Source of the DNA: Aedes albopictus
Lineage: Eukaryota > Arthropoda > Insecta > Diptera > Culicidae
Reading direction: 5' to 3'
NCBI RefSeq assembly: GCF_035046485.1
Contig: NC_085138.1
Coordinates: 274,207,694-274,271,693, forward strand
DNA: 64,000 nucleotides
How positions within the stretch are numbered: position 1 is the first letter of the stretch; each line of letters begins with the position of its first letter. A program made the position numbers and the translations under genes. Below, in pieces: positions 1 to 11,430 of this stretch. The notes beneath the pieces were generated by a model, which worked only from the letters and a program-made list of their open reading frames with translations, had not been told where the DNA came from and ran no database searches.

Positions 1-479
1 TACTATAATGTAACGATATTTACGTAATGTTGATTTTTAATCATAAGTGAGCTCGAGTGTTGTGGAGTTTTGGCATTGTGTTCTGCCATGATGGTTGGTC
101 AATTAATTAGGTACAAATATATTTTGGTCATCGAATTTTCGGTTTTGTAATTTACTGTCGAAATAGTGTATTGAATGCATACATACCCGATAAAAGGTCT
201 GGGGTTATCCCACCCTTTAAAAATACTGCTCACCTCCACCAAGTTGTGTCCGTTTTTAAATTGAGAAGGATGTGGCATTAGGATATCGACCAAAATGTTT
301 CAATTTATATTCTTGCCCAAAAAGCACACAAATTGATCGGATTTTGTGAAAATCGTACCCCGGCTAGTGAACCAGGCTCGTCGCATTCCACCTTTTAGAG
401 CGATGTTAAAGAGTCCCCTGGTCGCAGTCCCCGGCGAGATTCGAATGACCTGGACAATTAACCCGAAACCCTTACGCAG
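1..479. other. A+T-rich sequence, no gene seen
   Basis: No ORF with recognisable protein character and no RNA gene seen. The segment runs into the minus-strand LINE fragment that starts near 480. Confidence 0.5.
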
Positions 480-885
480 TTTTTCACACCGTTCATCGTT
501 GCTTCGATCAGCCTGAGAAGCTTTCCAGGTAAGCCGGTTTCGTTCATGATTTTCTATATCAGATCTCTATCTGTTCGATACTGTCGTATGCCGCCTTGAA
601 GTAGATGGACAGCTGATGCGTTGGAACTTGTTATTCACAGCATTTCTGAAGGATTTTCCGTACGGTGAAGATCTGGTGCGTTGTCAACCGGCCGTCGATG
701 AAGCCGACTTAATAACTTCCCACATCGCTCGGAAGTTCCCACATTCCTAGTGGTCGCCTGCCTTGTCAATGGAGCAGATTACACCGTCCTGCCACTCCTC
801 CGGTAGCTGTACGGTTTCCTAGATCCTGACTATGAGCCGGTGAAGACAGGTGGCCAACTTTGCTAGACCCATCTTGATGAGCTCA
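480..885 (-). pseudogene. LINE reverse-transcriptase fragment, N-terminal part
   Basis: Read on the minus strand, this segment shows the start of a non-LTR RT domain. A run like AAELIKMG is followed by LATCLHRLIVRI, an in-frame stop, and then LPEEWQDGVICSIDKAGD. Further on a run resembling FIDGRLTTHQIFTVRKILQK matches the RT region that precedes the FID/YADD catalytic blocks. Stops and frame changes show a dead copy, and the catalytic YADD block is not present. The layout resembles the APE-type LINEs elsewhere in this window, but I cannot fix the clade. It lies tail to tail with a separate plus-strand RT scrap at 1235-1980, so the two are independent insertions. Confidence 0.65.
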
Positions 886-1234
886 GCTGCGATACCATGC
901 TTACCAGCAGATTTGCTTTTTTAACTTTATTAACTAGGTTTTTAACCCGGGGGCAAGCAAAAAGGCCTGCTTTGAGGGTCTCTGTCAGAGTGCCAATGGT
1001 AGTCCGTGGGGTGATGCCTATAGGATCGTGATGGCCAAGACGAGAGCAGTCTCCAGAAATGTTGGAAGGGATCAGAGAAGGGGCTTTTTCCCCGCCATGG
1101 TCCTGCTCCTTAGCCTCCTGTCGTATGACAGCTGGGACTGGGCTGGCGATGAGGAGGGGTCCCTTAGCATGGATAAGGCCCAAGGTCCGGACTAAGCTTT
1201 AAACCTGGCCTTAAAAGTAGCTATTGCAAAGACT
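886..1234 (-). other. unrecognised minus-strand ORF segment
   Basis: A 106-codon open frame on the minus strand (863-1183) runs into the adjacent LINE fragment at its start. Its product has no motif that I recognise. It could be upstream LINE ORF sequence or a chance frame in G+C-richer DNA. I see nothing else here. Confidence 0.25.
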
Positions 1235-1980
1235 TCCGAGTTATGCTTGATCGACACAGCGTGAAAGGTGCTCGAAAGGATCATCTTCAACAGACTGTTG
1301 AGGCACACCGAGACCCAAGTAACGAACTTGTCACAGAAGAGTCACTGCAGCGCAGGTTTTTCTTTGTGCAGAAGTCATTGTGACTTACTTCTAGCAAGTA
1401 AGTAGTCCAGTGGTGATAGGAATGGATATGAGGAACGCGTTCCATAGCGCCAGTTGGAAGGTTATTGTCGATGCGCTCCAGCGTCTGGGAACACGCGGAT
1501 ACCCGTACTAAATTCTCGGATGTTACTTCTATAATCGAGTACTAGTTAACGATACAGAGGTGGGTCAGACGTGCTTTCACATATCGTCAGGAGTCCCACA
1601 AGGTTTCATTCTGGGTCCGGTGTTATGGAATGATATGTTCCAAGAACTGTTGAGGTTAATGTTCTCTGCGGGCGTGGCAATCGTCAGTCACGTTGACGAC
1701 ATTACGCTGGAGGTCTGTGTATCGATCAAAGAAGTGGAATTGGCTGCCGCCCGCTCGATCGCAGTTGTGGGGAAGTGCATCAGATTCAGGATGTTAAAGT
1801 ACCGTAATAAGCTGGAAAGTACTTATAGGCTGAAGTGCGTAGGAGTTGTGAGTGCGTATTGTGAGTGCGTACCGTATCGTGTCACACGATGTGCTGTGCG
1901 TCATCACTGGTATGGTTACTATTGGTGTGTTCATCGAAAAAGACATAGAGAGTTCCGAAATGCGCGTCACATATAATCTG
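1235..1980 (+). pseudogene. R1/LOA-like LINE reverse-transcriptase fragment
   Basis: The longest open part (1560-1976, 138 codons) carries the RT block GVPQGFILGPVLWNDMF, a close match to the GVPQGSxLGPxLWN motif of R1/LOA/Jockey-type RTs. About 45 residues later comes VSHVDDITLEV, which sits where the catalytic YADD/FADD box should be but has the first two residues replaced by HV. Upstream, in shifted frames, are pieces resembling the LDTAGKxLERI region and the RNAFxSASW block. Frameshifts, stops and the altered catalytic box make this a pseudogene. The N-terminal endonuclease and the 3' end are missing. Clade assignment rests on motif wording only. Confidence 0.7.
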
Positions 1981-1989
1981 ATTGTTTCA

Positions 1990-2567
1990 ACGAATCTTAG
2001 TTACAACCGTTTACAAACCAAAACATTGATTCTGATTGTTGTAAACATGTTGCACTTGGAACTTATTTAGAACATAACGAACAATTTTGACAGGAGAGAT
2101 AGAAGTTCCAAAATGTGCGGCAAAATGTTTTTGTGATCACGAAAAATATAAAATGCACTATAAAAAAACCAAAATGTTATAAAAATAACGAAATCGTGTA
2201 CAAATAAAATGTAACATTTTCTTCATAAATTTATCGACATATTCCAAATTTTGTTAATTTAAAGTGGTAAATAGAAAAAAAAAATCTGATTGGAAGTATA
2301 ATATTGACTCAATTAAAAATTCTGCCTCATTTTCGCAGTACTGAACGACTGGTACCTACCACTGGGAAGATTTGAATATATGGGGTTTTGAGAAATCTTA
2401 CGTAACGTACAAAATATTAGGAGTTGCCCACGAAAATTTTTACAATGGGTTTACATTTTTTACAAAAAAAAACGTGAAATTTTCGTTACGTAATAAATGG
2501 ACAGCCTCTTGTCGACGTAAATGGAAAGTACACGTCATAGTGTCTGCTTTTTTGATTATTTATGTCC
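1990..2567. other. A+T-rich spacer, no gene seen
   Basis: Very A+T-rich with short homopolymer runs and no protein-like ORF. It ends where the TACACGG-type MITE begins. Confidence 0.5.
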
Positions 2568-2947
2568 TACACGGAAAATTCAAACTACCTTATTTTGGGT
2601 CAATTTAACCCGTAAATGAATATATCAAATTGATTAGTTACCCAAAATTAGGTTGTTTTTCCTCTCTCCCCCACAGATGTTGTTGTAAATAAACAGAGAT
2701 GCGTCTATCCAACGGGGGTCCTTGAGGCCAATAAGCCAATTTTGGGTAAATGTAGATTTACCCGAATTTGGGTTGAATGAAGGGGGTCTTGGGTTGAATT
2801 TACCTACTCTTGAGTATATTTTAGTTGGAGGTAAAGGCAATTTACCATGCGTGAGTTGAATCGGTTTACTCAAATGTTGACTTATTGGCCAAACTATAGG
2901 ATTGCGTTTAAAGAATCCAATTTTTGGTGGTTTGACGGTTCCGTGTA
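2568..2947. mobile_element. TACACGG MITE, copy 1
   Basis: A 380-bp non-coding element bounded by a 9-bp perfect terminal inverted repeat, TACACGGAA at 2568-2576 and TTCCGTGTA at 2939-2947. The interior is rich in CCCAAAATT / AAATTTGGGTT words in both orientations, so it can fold on itself. A second copy with the same ends, size and internal words lies at 37559-37944, which supports a real family. No clear target-site duplication is visible, so the superfamily is not assigned. No transposase is encoded. Confidence 0.75.
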
Positions 2948-4040
2948 CCACGTGCAGCATTATTGAACTTTGTCAATACGGATTCCCATAGACATGATTC
3001 AGCAAATGGTATCTTTCTAAATTCTAAAATTAATTTTTAGCATTTTATGGGTGCATTAAATAAGCTGCTGAAATGCACTCCGCCAAAGCAATATGGCGAG
3101 TTAATTTTTACCACAAATGCCTAAATTTCCACTCGCAAAATGATAGGTAGACTGAGGCGCGTTGAGAATACGGAGCTAAAATGCGTAACTTACCGATAAA
3201 TCTGTAACGGCACACAAATTGACGTTCTCGGTCAGCCTTATTTGGGGTTTATTTGTGCACACAATTATTGATCACATGAACGAAACTGTTGATGCATAAT
3301 AACTGGCAGTGACGAATGTGGTGACTAGCTGACTAGTTGTCGAACAGGTCACCATTTTTTAAGTCGACTATAAGTTGTATCTTTGTTATAATTCGATTGC
3401 GTATTAAAACTGTTTATATCACGAATGGATGTTTTATATTGGCTCCACCTCTTGCGCTTTTTTGGTTGCAATTTAGTCGCTAATAAGACGATTGGTTCAA
3501 ATGGCATAACTTTCAATATAGTTGCATACAAATTACAGGAACTTATTAATGTCCAAGTGTGTTGCTTGGGATGGGGAAGTAACATGCCATCTGTCCAGGT
3601 TCCTTCGGGCCTTGGTTGCTTCCGACAATATCCACATCGTTTTGGTCATGCGGGTTCTCTCGAATCGGTCTACTGGGTTGGATCCTTGCCCGCGGTTGCA
3701 AAGGCGACACCGATAAAAGCAGGGGCCTGTGGAGCCTCCACTATCAGCGACTTATTCATCATATTCTTAATCATCATATGCTCGCTGCATGCGCCGCCTA
3801 GCCCGTAGGTACATAGGTACGGCGCAGGTCCGCAATCGCTCGAGTACACCAGTAAGCCGGTGGTCTCCCATTTCTGGGTTGGACTTGCATAGGCAAGGCA
3901 TGGTCGCAGAGCACGCACGCGACAGCACCGCTACCAGCTCGGCCCCGCTTGAACCGAGTAGGTTTCACTCACGGCGGAGCGCTTCTCTAAATGCCTCGTC
4001 GTTAATGTATGATGTCTTTCACGTACCAGTTCGAACTACA
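2948..4040. other. no gene recognised
   Basis: Several overlapping ORFs of 60-127 codons on both strands lie between 3349 and 4046 in a G+C-richer patch, but none shows a family motif I recognise. If the minus-strand LTR suggested at 4041-4700 is real, this patch on the minus strand would be its internal (leader or gag) region. I could not confirm that. Confidence 0.3.
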
Positions 4041-4700
4041 TGTTAGGACAGTACTCCAAGAAGTAACAGCACTTTATTCTACTATTATTTACACTTCTTC
4101 ACTTTACTGTTCACACTTTTACATTTTCACTACTTGTACTACTGGAGCACTTTCACTCGAGGTATAATTCGCGGTGGTAGAAATAATACTGACTCTGCGG
4201 TCGAACCTATCCTTTATTTATATGCGCACGTTAGCAGTCTGGAACATTCGCGCAATATCGTGACACGTGTTCCAAACGCGGGATGAATTGATATTCACCA
4301 CACTTCTGTGGTGAGTTTCTTGTGAGTTACCACACTGGTGACAAAGGCGATGGTGGGAATCACCCACTGTCACTCACAGGCGACACTCATGTTTGCGGTA
4401 GGAACTCGCGGTCACAGCGGCGTAGGCAAGCTCTGGGTCGTGTCCGAAATTACATGTTGATGAGTACAGCGAAAAGGCAGGCTTTTCCGCAGCATAGCTA
4501 TCACAGAGAACAGACAACCAGGCTAGAACAAATTTCATTCAGAAGTTGTGTAAGGATTTGAATCTTCACTTTGTAACAATTAATTCTGTTTGCCAAGTCA
4601 ACGGCTTAAGCGCCACCTTCGTTCTCGAAGGACCGTTAACTCATTTGCGAGTACCCCGGCATGAGACTGCCTTTCTCAAGGCAGGTTGAAACAGTTTCTT
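4041..4700 (-). mobile_element. possible LTR remnant
   Basis: On the minus strand the sequence has an LTR-like order. There is a TATAAATAAA word near 4210, then about 150 bp of transcript-like sequence with an AATAAAGTGC word near 4070, and an abrupt CCTAACA end at 4041. That fits U3-R-U5 with a terminal ACA. No second LTR, primer-binding site or pol domain was identified, and the outer boundary is a guess. A non-TE promoter plus polyadenylation signal would look similar. Confidence 0.3.
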
Positions 4701-7499
4701 CAGAATAACGGTTCACTTTAACGCTAACAGAGATCCCAACCTGATGGTATTTCTTTGAGCGGAATTCCAATCTCCAAATTCCCCAAAACGGAATGGTGCA
4801 AAGCGGTTCAATCCAAAGAACTAACCCTAAATTGAATTTATTCTAACAAGTGACGACCGTATCTGGGGAAGTCACAACTAAACTCGAACTAATTTCATTT
4901 ATTCATTTATTGATTCGAATTCATTAAAAAAAATCTATTCTACAAAAATGTTGAATTTTTGGAGTTTCACAATCCAGATTCTGAGAATTTTAGTTCAAGT
5001 TCGCTCTCAGGTGAAACTAGAGTGTGACGTCACGTTTGGGTTTTAAATTCAAAATTGTGTTTGCCTAAATTTACTATACAGGCCCTATTTGGTGAACCAT
5101 ATAATCTGACCTTGTCTTTACAGGCGTAGCTCCCTCGGCGGGTGTTCTGTAGCGTTCATCCGACGACAAGGAGAGGCTTGGAAGGCATGAAACTGCGGCG
5201 TTGTGAGATGATCCAAAACCGATTCACTCGTGCGTGAGCGTTGGACATCGGGGTAAATGCGTCCCCGGTATTGGTGGAGTCCGAGCTTCGGTTGCCTAGC
5301 TCTACGCCTCACGACTTTACGCGACGAGCGAACACGTGCTTAGCCGGGACAACAACCACGTCTTTTCGAGCAACTGGTTTGGACGGCTCGGGTTGTCCGA
5401 CAGATTGTTGATTGCGGATCGAGTGGGAGGTGGAAAAATACCACCCTCTGCAGTGGTTCACAATAAGCCTGCACTGGCCGCCCACGTTGTTGGGCCACTA
5501 ACGCCTAAACAACGTAATCCAAGTTTAAACTCCTTATTTGATTCACCAATGGTTGCACTAGCTTACCTGATAATACGTTTCCTTTTCGTTCACTTTTCAC
5601 AATTTTCGTTCTAATTCTACGACTCAAAAAAATTCAACTAAAAACCTAGGAAAAACCCATTTAAATAATTTAATCTAAATTTAACTCGCGGTTACTTACT
5701 TCGAGTTTAGTTAGGAAATAAATTAAAGGTTTCTATTTTAATCTTCAACTTCACACTTTGAAATTTTCTGATCACTTAGCGAAAATGCGTCTGATCACGA
5801 CTAAGTACTCCACCAGAATCGAAACGCATTCGCGATTCAAAATGGGATTAGCTATTAAATTAAGTCGCAATTGCACCCGAATGCTGTGCAGTTGGGTTTT
5901 ATCCTCTTTTAGCATTGGTCAGTTTTGGGAGAGAGATTTTCTTTTATTTTCAAACGCATTTTCAAATAATACCATTAGATTTGGAGGTCACTGGGAAATT
6001 GCGCATTAGTACATTCCAATTTAAATATTGCGCCTTAACATATACTATGATTTTTTATCGCGAGCTTTAGACCTCTCATGCCGAAATATTTCATGTCAAA
6101 TGAGCTTCCACAGGATGGTGGCGTATGTATATAAAATAGTATGGTCATTCAAGTGTAGCTGTAAGGGTAATGTGCTACACGCCAAAAAAAGGACATTTAG
6201 CTTTACGTTTGAATTCAAATGTTTGATTTTATATGTGTAGGAATATAATATTCTTACAACTTGAGTAAGGTTGCAAACCAATACATGATGACAACACTCA
6301 ATGTGATTTAGATAAGGTGTGGAGGAAGTCCGCTCTTGCTTGTGTTAGTGAGTTACAAAATATAAACAAAATTTGAGGGGAGGGTGGTGACGTCATACGG
6401 TTTCATCAACCGATAATCAACATTTTATGTTCCAGAAAAAGTGTTTTTCCCAACAACTTTTAGCGCTTTTTTTGATTAACGCGAAATGTATTTCGACACA
6501 GAAATTACTTTCACAAAGACGGCAAGTTAGCCAGATTCAAGAAATGAGTATCTTAGTTTTTTTTTCATTCTTTAAGCAGCACGCCATCCAGAGAACTTCT
6601 CATGCATTAGCTTTTCTTTGGTATCGTCTTCGACCCCAATCATAATAAGTCGCCAGTCACACCAGTCTTTTCAATATGTCCCTAAGTGTATTTTTCAGGG
6701 GTTCCTTTTGATCCTGCTCTAAATTTCGCAACCTAAAACGAATTAAAATCCGTGAAATTCAAATAATAAGTTGATAAGTGAAACATCGTAAATTACCTGA
6801 AACATTATTATCCACCGCTGTGAAAAATTTTCGTGCTTCTGTTGTTTGGATAACAATGCCTTGGTTACCCCTAGAAACTGTGGCAGAGCTGGCAATGCAC
6901 GGCACGCTAAAAACCATTATCGCAAAAATGTGTTCATTCGTGCCAAATGATTCATCAAAATTAAAATTAAAATAAGTCTTTATAGTCCGAAATAGCTTTC
7001 GATTAATACTTAAAATGATTTTATTTAAATCTGTATTTGAGTGAAGGAGTAAACTGCTGGTGAGAGACTTTCTTTCAAGATAAGATTAATACGGAACGTA
7101 TTTTTGCTGCTCAATAAGAGTTTTGGTGTAAAAAACTTAGCGTGTAGGAAAAGTTAACAACAAATTGTATGACGTCATATGTTGTCAAACTATAAGGGGA
7201 AATTAGGGGTTGCTATGTTACAATAAACATTGTGCACTAATACATGCAAAGCCTTGTGTAGTACGGATCTCTTCACCTTACTTTTACCACATTGGACAAC
7301 ACTAACGCCGCCATACGCCATATTGCCACAGTCAGTGGTGAATTGAAACATTTCAAGTGGTGAATTTAATTAGTATGGGAAATTAACCGATTGCAGCGCC
7401 ACGCTATTGCCACTAGTGTTGCCGGTGAAATATTCCTTACACAAAATTCAGAATGGACTTGGATGTCTGTTCTCTGTGTAGCTATGTCAGCGTCGGGCG
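4701..7499. other. no gene recognised
   Basis: Mixed non-coding sequence. A G+C-richer stretch at 5110-5560 followed by an A+T-rich stretch to 5770 could be more retrotransposon leader sequence on the minus strand, but no diagnostic motif is visible. The ORFs at 5336-5614, 5758-6009 and 6427-6645 have no protein-family features that I recognise. Confidence 0.35.
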
Positions 7500-7690
7500 T
7501 CCTATGAAATTTAAGTCGCACTCGCTTGCGGCCTGTTCCGTACGGAACAGCTCTGTTCCAGCTAAAGATATTTTTGATACCGATATTTGCCAGATCGACA
7601 TCTAGCAGTGCCTCTAGCAGGATCTGACCCCACCCTACGCTGCCGAACGCGTGCTTTAAAAGCAGTCTTGCGAATAATCGCGGCCATCAC
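7500..7690 (-). other. coding-like island, unrecognised
   Basis: On the minus strand a frame without stops reads through this patch. It includes runs such as HAFGSVGWGQILLEALLDVD followed by LANIGIKNIFSWN, with an amino-acid make-up more protein-like than the surroundings. No start codon, conserved motif or partner gene could be identified. A worn transposon ORF is the simplest explanation. Confidence 0.2.
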
Positions 7691-7699
7691 GAGACAATC

Positions 7700-10600
7700 A
7701 CTTGAACCGCTTTCTGGAGTCACCCTTCCCAAGGTGATACGAACCAGCTAGCATGTCACGCCTGGAATGACAAACATGTTGTGGGTTCCACGCTTCGCAG
7801 CTTTGCAGCGATGGTCCACTGCACGAGGCGACGGAGAGAGTCATGGCACTCACATGAGCCATATCCAAGTCAGGATGATTGTAGCAAAACAAGGGTGACC
7901 GGGTGACTATGATGGGATTCTGTCTTTTCTGGTGTTAGCGACTGTAGAGAGAGCGATTCAGAAACAGCAGAGACAGGGTGACACAAGCTTGGTGTTTATC
8001 AGTTTTTTTGTGACTTGTACACTGATGCTTCGCGACACTGTTCAAAAGAACAACATGTATGCGGATGCTCCCGATGAAGTTGAGAAAGAGGCAGTTAAAC
8101 ACATCGAGCTTCCAATCGCAAATTTTGTTCAATGAAGCCGTTGCCATTGATCTGCGTTCATATTATTCTCTTGAAGGCTTCCCGTTGCAATTTTTTACGG
8201 ATGCCTTGGAGTACCGGCCTACGGAGGACCATGTAGCAAAGTTGAGCTCAGAGCCACATACAAACAGACGTAACACTAGCATAACTTTGATCGACCACTT
8301 CTGTAAAGAAGCAACCGCTAAACTTAACTTACAGATTTAATGTTCATTTGCGCACTACGAAAGAGATTGCATCCTTAGTAATCATATATAAGTAATTTTA
8401 TTTCCGCTCTCTAGGTTCAGATACAAATTTCATGAAAATAGTGCCTTCATCTTCTTCAAATAGCAACCACATCCAACTACTGCCAACCAGGCGGCAGATT
8501 TATTTTTAATTTATTCCGCTGACCACCACACTTTGTTTCAGTTTCATTTTTCATTTGTGGGTGGAAGAATATTTTTCATTCGAGAGCGACGTTTAAATTG
8601 AGTGTCAAAATCTGAAACAAAGGTATGCAAATAAAGTAACTAATGGTTTCTTAATTGTTCGTAGTTCTGTTTGTACATCCATTTGCGTTAAATTTAATGG
8701 TGAAAATGACAACGAACGCATTCCGAGGGGCTCGGACTACTTACGGGTGAGAACATCAAGTCATCCTCAATCAAACACTTCACACACAACAATCGCACCA
8801 TTTCCTTCAATATGAGGTGGATCATATTTCTATCCGATGACGATCGCTTTTTGACATTAAAGACATTTTATGATTCGTAAAAATAATCCGTCGTCAACCC
8901 CACACAAACCGTATAAACGTATTTTGAAACCCAAAATGCCCTCATTGTGTTGGAATCATTCATGCCATCGCATATCCGATCATCTCGTGGAATCAGGTGC
9001 GCTGATCACATGTCGAGCAGAGGATTGGTGGCGGCGTCGGAGGCGGTCGGTGAGTCAGCCCGAGAAGAATTTTAACCGCGGGAGATGCAATCGTTTTGAA
9101 GAAATCAATCAATGTCAAACCGTGCGGTAAACTAACAATTTAGGAACCCGCGACTGCTGCCCGTGGCATGGTGACCCATACACGTTCGTGTTGTTTTTGG
9201 GTGCATTCCATTCGGTCGATGTAGGTATGAATAATCGAGTTTAGTGCGGGTTTGAAGCCCTGTCTGTATCGGCCTTGGATACTGTTCTAATTTAATCGAA
9301 ATGATATTGAGTTATGGCTTTTTTGGGTGAATGATTTAGGTTGCGTTGCAGACAGATAATTGGATTATGAATTAGGAGGGCAAAGGGCTTTTACAATAAA
9401 CTGACTAATTTTCTTTGCAGTCATCAAAATAACATTTTGAGAATAATAGAACCACCTTTTTTTGAGGAAAAAACAACTCAGGAAAATAACTATAAATAAA
9501 TAATATTTATCAATTTAAAAAGTTATCAGTGGAAATTCTGTCGGATTGATGAAAAGTTATTGGTTACAAAACTTTGCATTAAATCCATGACTTTGACCAG
9601 TCTTTCAAGAGCATCCTTCTACTCCATGATTCAAATAAGCATGCTTTGAAATGATCCCTAATACCAGGATCGTTCTGGATCATGATTTTTTTTTTCCAAT
9701 CCTAGCGTGCGGGATTGGTGCATGGGATTCGATCCCAGGATTGAATCCCTACGTTCAAGTACAGTAAAACAGTCGGTAGTTAAGGATCTGGTTGTGTTTG
9801 TTTATGGAAGAAAATTGACTCTTCGGGTGTTTGTTACTCGTACCAAACTGCTACGGGTGAAACGCAAAATGATAGGAAGCGTATATGAAAAGCCAGTTAT
9901 TGAACGCACAGTCAAATGCATCACCTTCGGGAAAGACTGGCTTTTTAGCTTACCCAATTAGCACTGTCGTTGAAGGATATGCCAATGAAGAGCCTGTAAA
10001 AAAGGTTCGTGAGGGAATGCCCTGTTTTCCAGGTTAAAGGGTTTGATGTCAGGCCTTGCGAACCGGCCGTAAAATAATTACTTATCGCTGTATATGGTTT
10101 TACAGCCGGCTCGTAAGGCCTGAAGGAACAAGGAACCTCTGTGCGTCAGTTAGGAATCAATCCCGCCGTTTTTGTCAGAATTAGTGAAAATCACTAGGAA
10201 TCTGTCAGCCCAGAACTCAACTTTTTGCCGTCTCGAAGCGATTTCTCTAGATGGGTTTTATGGAACCCGTTTTCCAAAGCAGAGAATGTACAGATATGCC
10301 AGAATAGATGATGTCTCCTGATATTGTTAATCGGACATCTTTGCTAGGAGGCAATTGGTCCCTGAGTAATCTGTCAAAGACAAATTTTTCATCAACACTT
10401 ATCGAAATATCTATGGTAACGCGATGCATTTCCACTGCTGTGGGAATCAATCAAGGATTGAATCATGGGATTCAATCCTCCCATACATAAGGCATGATTC
10501 AATGCATGCCTGGATTGAAATGAAATGAGCGCGTCGAACTGATCATGCTCCTGTGGTTTTGAATCTCAGCAACTTTTGGAGTGAGATTTTTTGAAGACTG

Positions 10601-10708
10601 CGCTTGAACGATGTGATTTCTCGAAACCCACATAATACAAGATAGAGAAATTGTCGGGGTCGGCCCTTTTTTTAAATTAAAATTAAGGTTCGTTATTTCC
10701 ATTCAAGT
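7700..10708. other. no gene recognised
   Basis: Scattered short ORFs (7932-8135, 8059-8340, 8870-9130, 9707-9961) show no known motif. Around 9705-9750 and 10440-10530 there are several near-palindromic ATTGAATCCC / GGGATTCAAT words that may be ends of a diverged foldback element about 0.8 kb long. The match is too loose to call. Confidence 0.35.
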
Positions 10709-10715
10709 GATACGG

Positions 10716-10963
10716 TCTCAGTGGGGTCTCCAGTTAACCACTGGCTCAGAATCGCCAATTCGGAGACGGCAGGTTCGATTCTCGATTCTCGATTCCCTGG
10801 GCATAGTGTATCATTGTCCTTGACTCACAATATATAAATTCATGCAATGGCAGGCAAAGAAAGCCCTTCAATTAAAAACAGTGGAAGTGATCAAAGAACA
10901 TTAAGTTGAAATAAGGCAGGCTAAGTCCCAGTGGGGACGTAGAGCCATAAAGAAGAAGGAAAA
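10716..10963 (+). mobile_element. tRNA-derived SINE, Feilai-like, copy 1
   Basis: A 5' tRNA-like head containing a B-box-like GGTTCGATTC is followed by a body with TCATGCAATGGCAGGCAAAG and AGTCCCAGTGGGGACGTAGA, ending in GCCATAAAGAAGAAGG. The same body occurs at 25213 and 31960. A 7-bp direct repeat, GATACGG, flanks it at 10709-10715 and 10964-10970, as expected after LINE-driven insertion. The A-box region is damaged compared with the other copies. The structure matches the Feilai SINE family described from Aedes; the name is from memory of that family. Confidence 0.85.
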
Positions 10964-11133
10964 GATACGGAAACACGCTATACTTACGCAGACGGCAAAA
11001 TTTATTTTCATATGAAAACAATCGGTTGAAAAATAACTGAGATATGACCATCTAATGTTGACTTGTTTGTATGAGAAAACGGCTTTTATGCATTTTAATT
11101 GTCCGATACTGTATCTATTACATCTATCTACAA

Positions 11134-11430
11134 AACGGTGAGTTGATAAGAAAAGCGTCCAACACAGCTCTGGTCCTCACAAGTTCCTACCTCATGCTTC
11201 CACGGGTCAAGCGATGACAAAGACCGCCAGACCGTTGTGTGCTTAGCTGGTACTGCAGCCTGGACACTGTTGTCCTTCTGACTTCAGCTAGATTGAGGAG
11301 ATACGTCCTGAGCGTTTGTTCTTCAAGGAGGTGCGGCTGAAACAGCGTCTGTTCTGGCATCCAGTGGCTGATTATGAAATGCTCCTCTACCGGAAGCTAT
11401 ACCTAAGGTGGCAGCCCCACCACGGTGGAT
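11134..11430 (+). promoter_or_regulatory. LINE 5' leader module shared with element 2
   Basis: This untranslated leader is collinear with 43562-43860. Shared words include GTCCTCACAAGTTCCTACCT, CATGCTTCCACGGGTCAAGC, TGACTTCAGCTAGATTGAGG and CAGCGTCTGTTCTGGCATCC. APE LINEs carry internal promoters in their leaders, so this is the likely promoter region. The proteins that follow in the two elements are clearly different, so the leader appears to have been shared or swapped. A short third piece lies near 27700-27760. Confidence 0.6.

Noticed and set aside
3425..4046. A gene cluster of overlapping ORFs
   Set aside because: Six overlapping frames on both strands in a G+C-richer patch, none with recognisable motifs.
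9705..10530. A foldback transposon with ATTGAATCCC/GGGATTCAAT ends
   Set aside because: Only loose, scattered inverted words; no defined end or target duplication.
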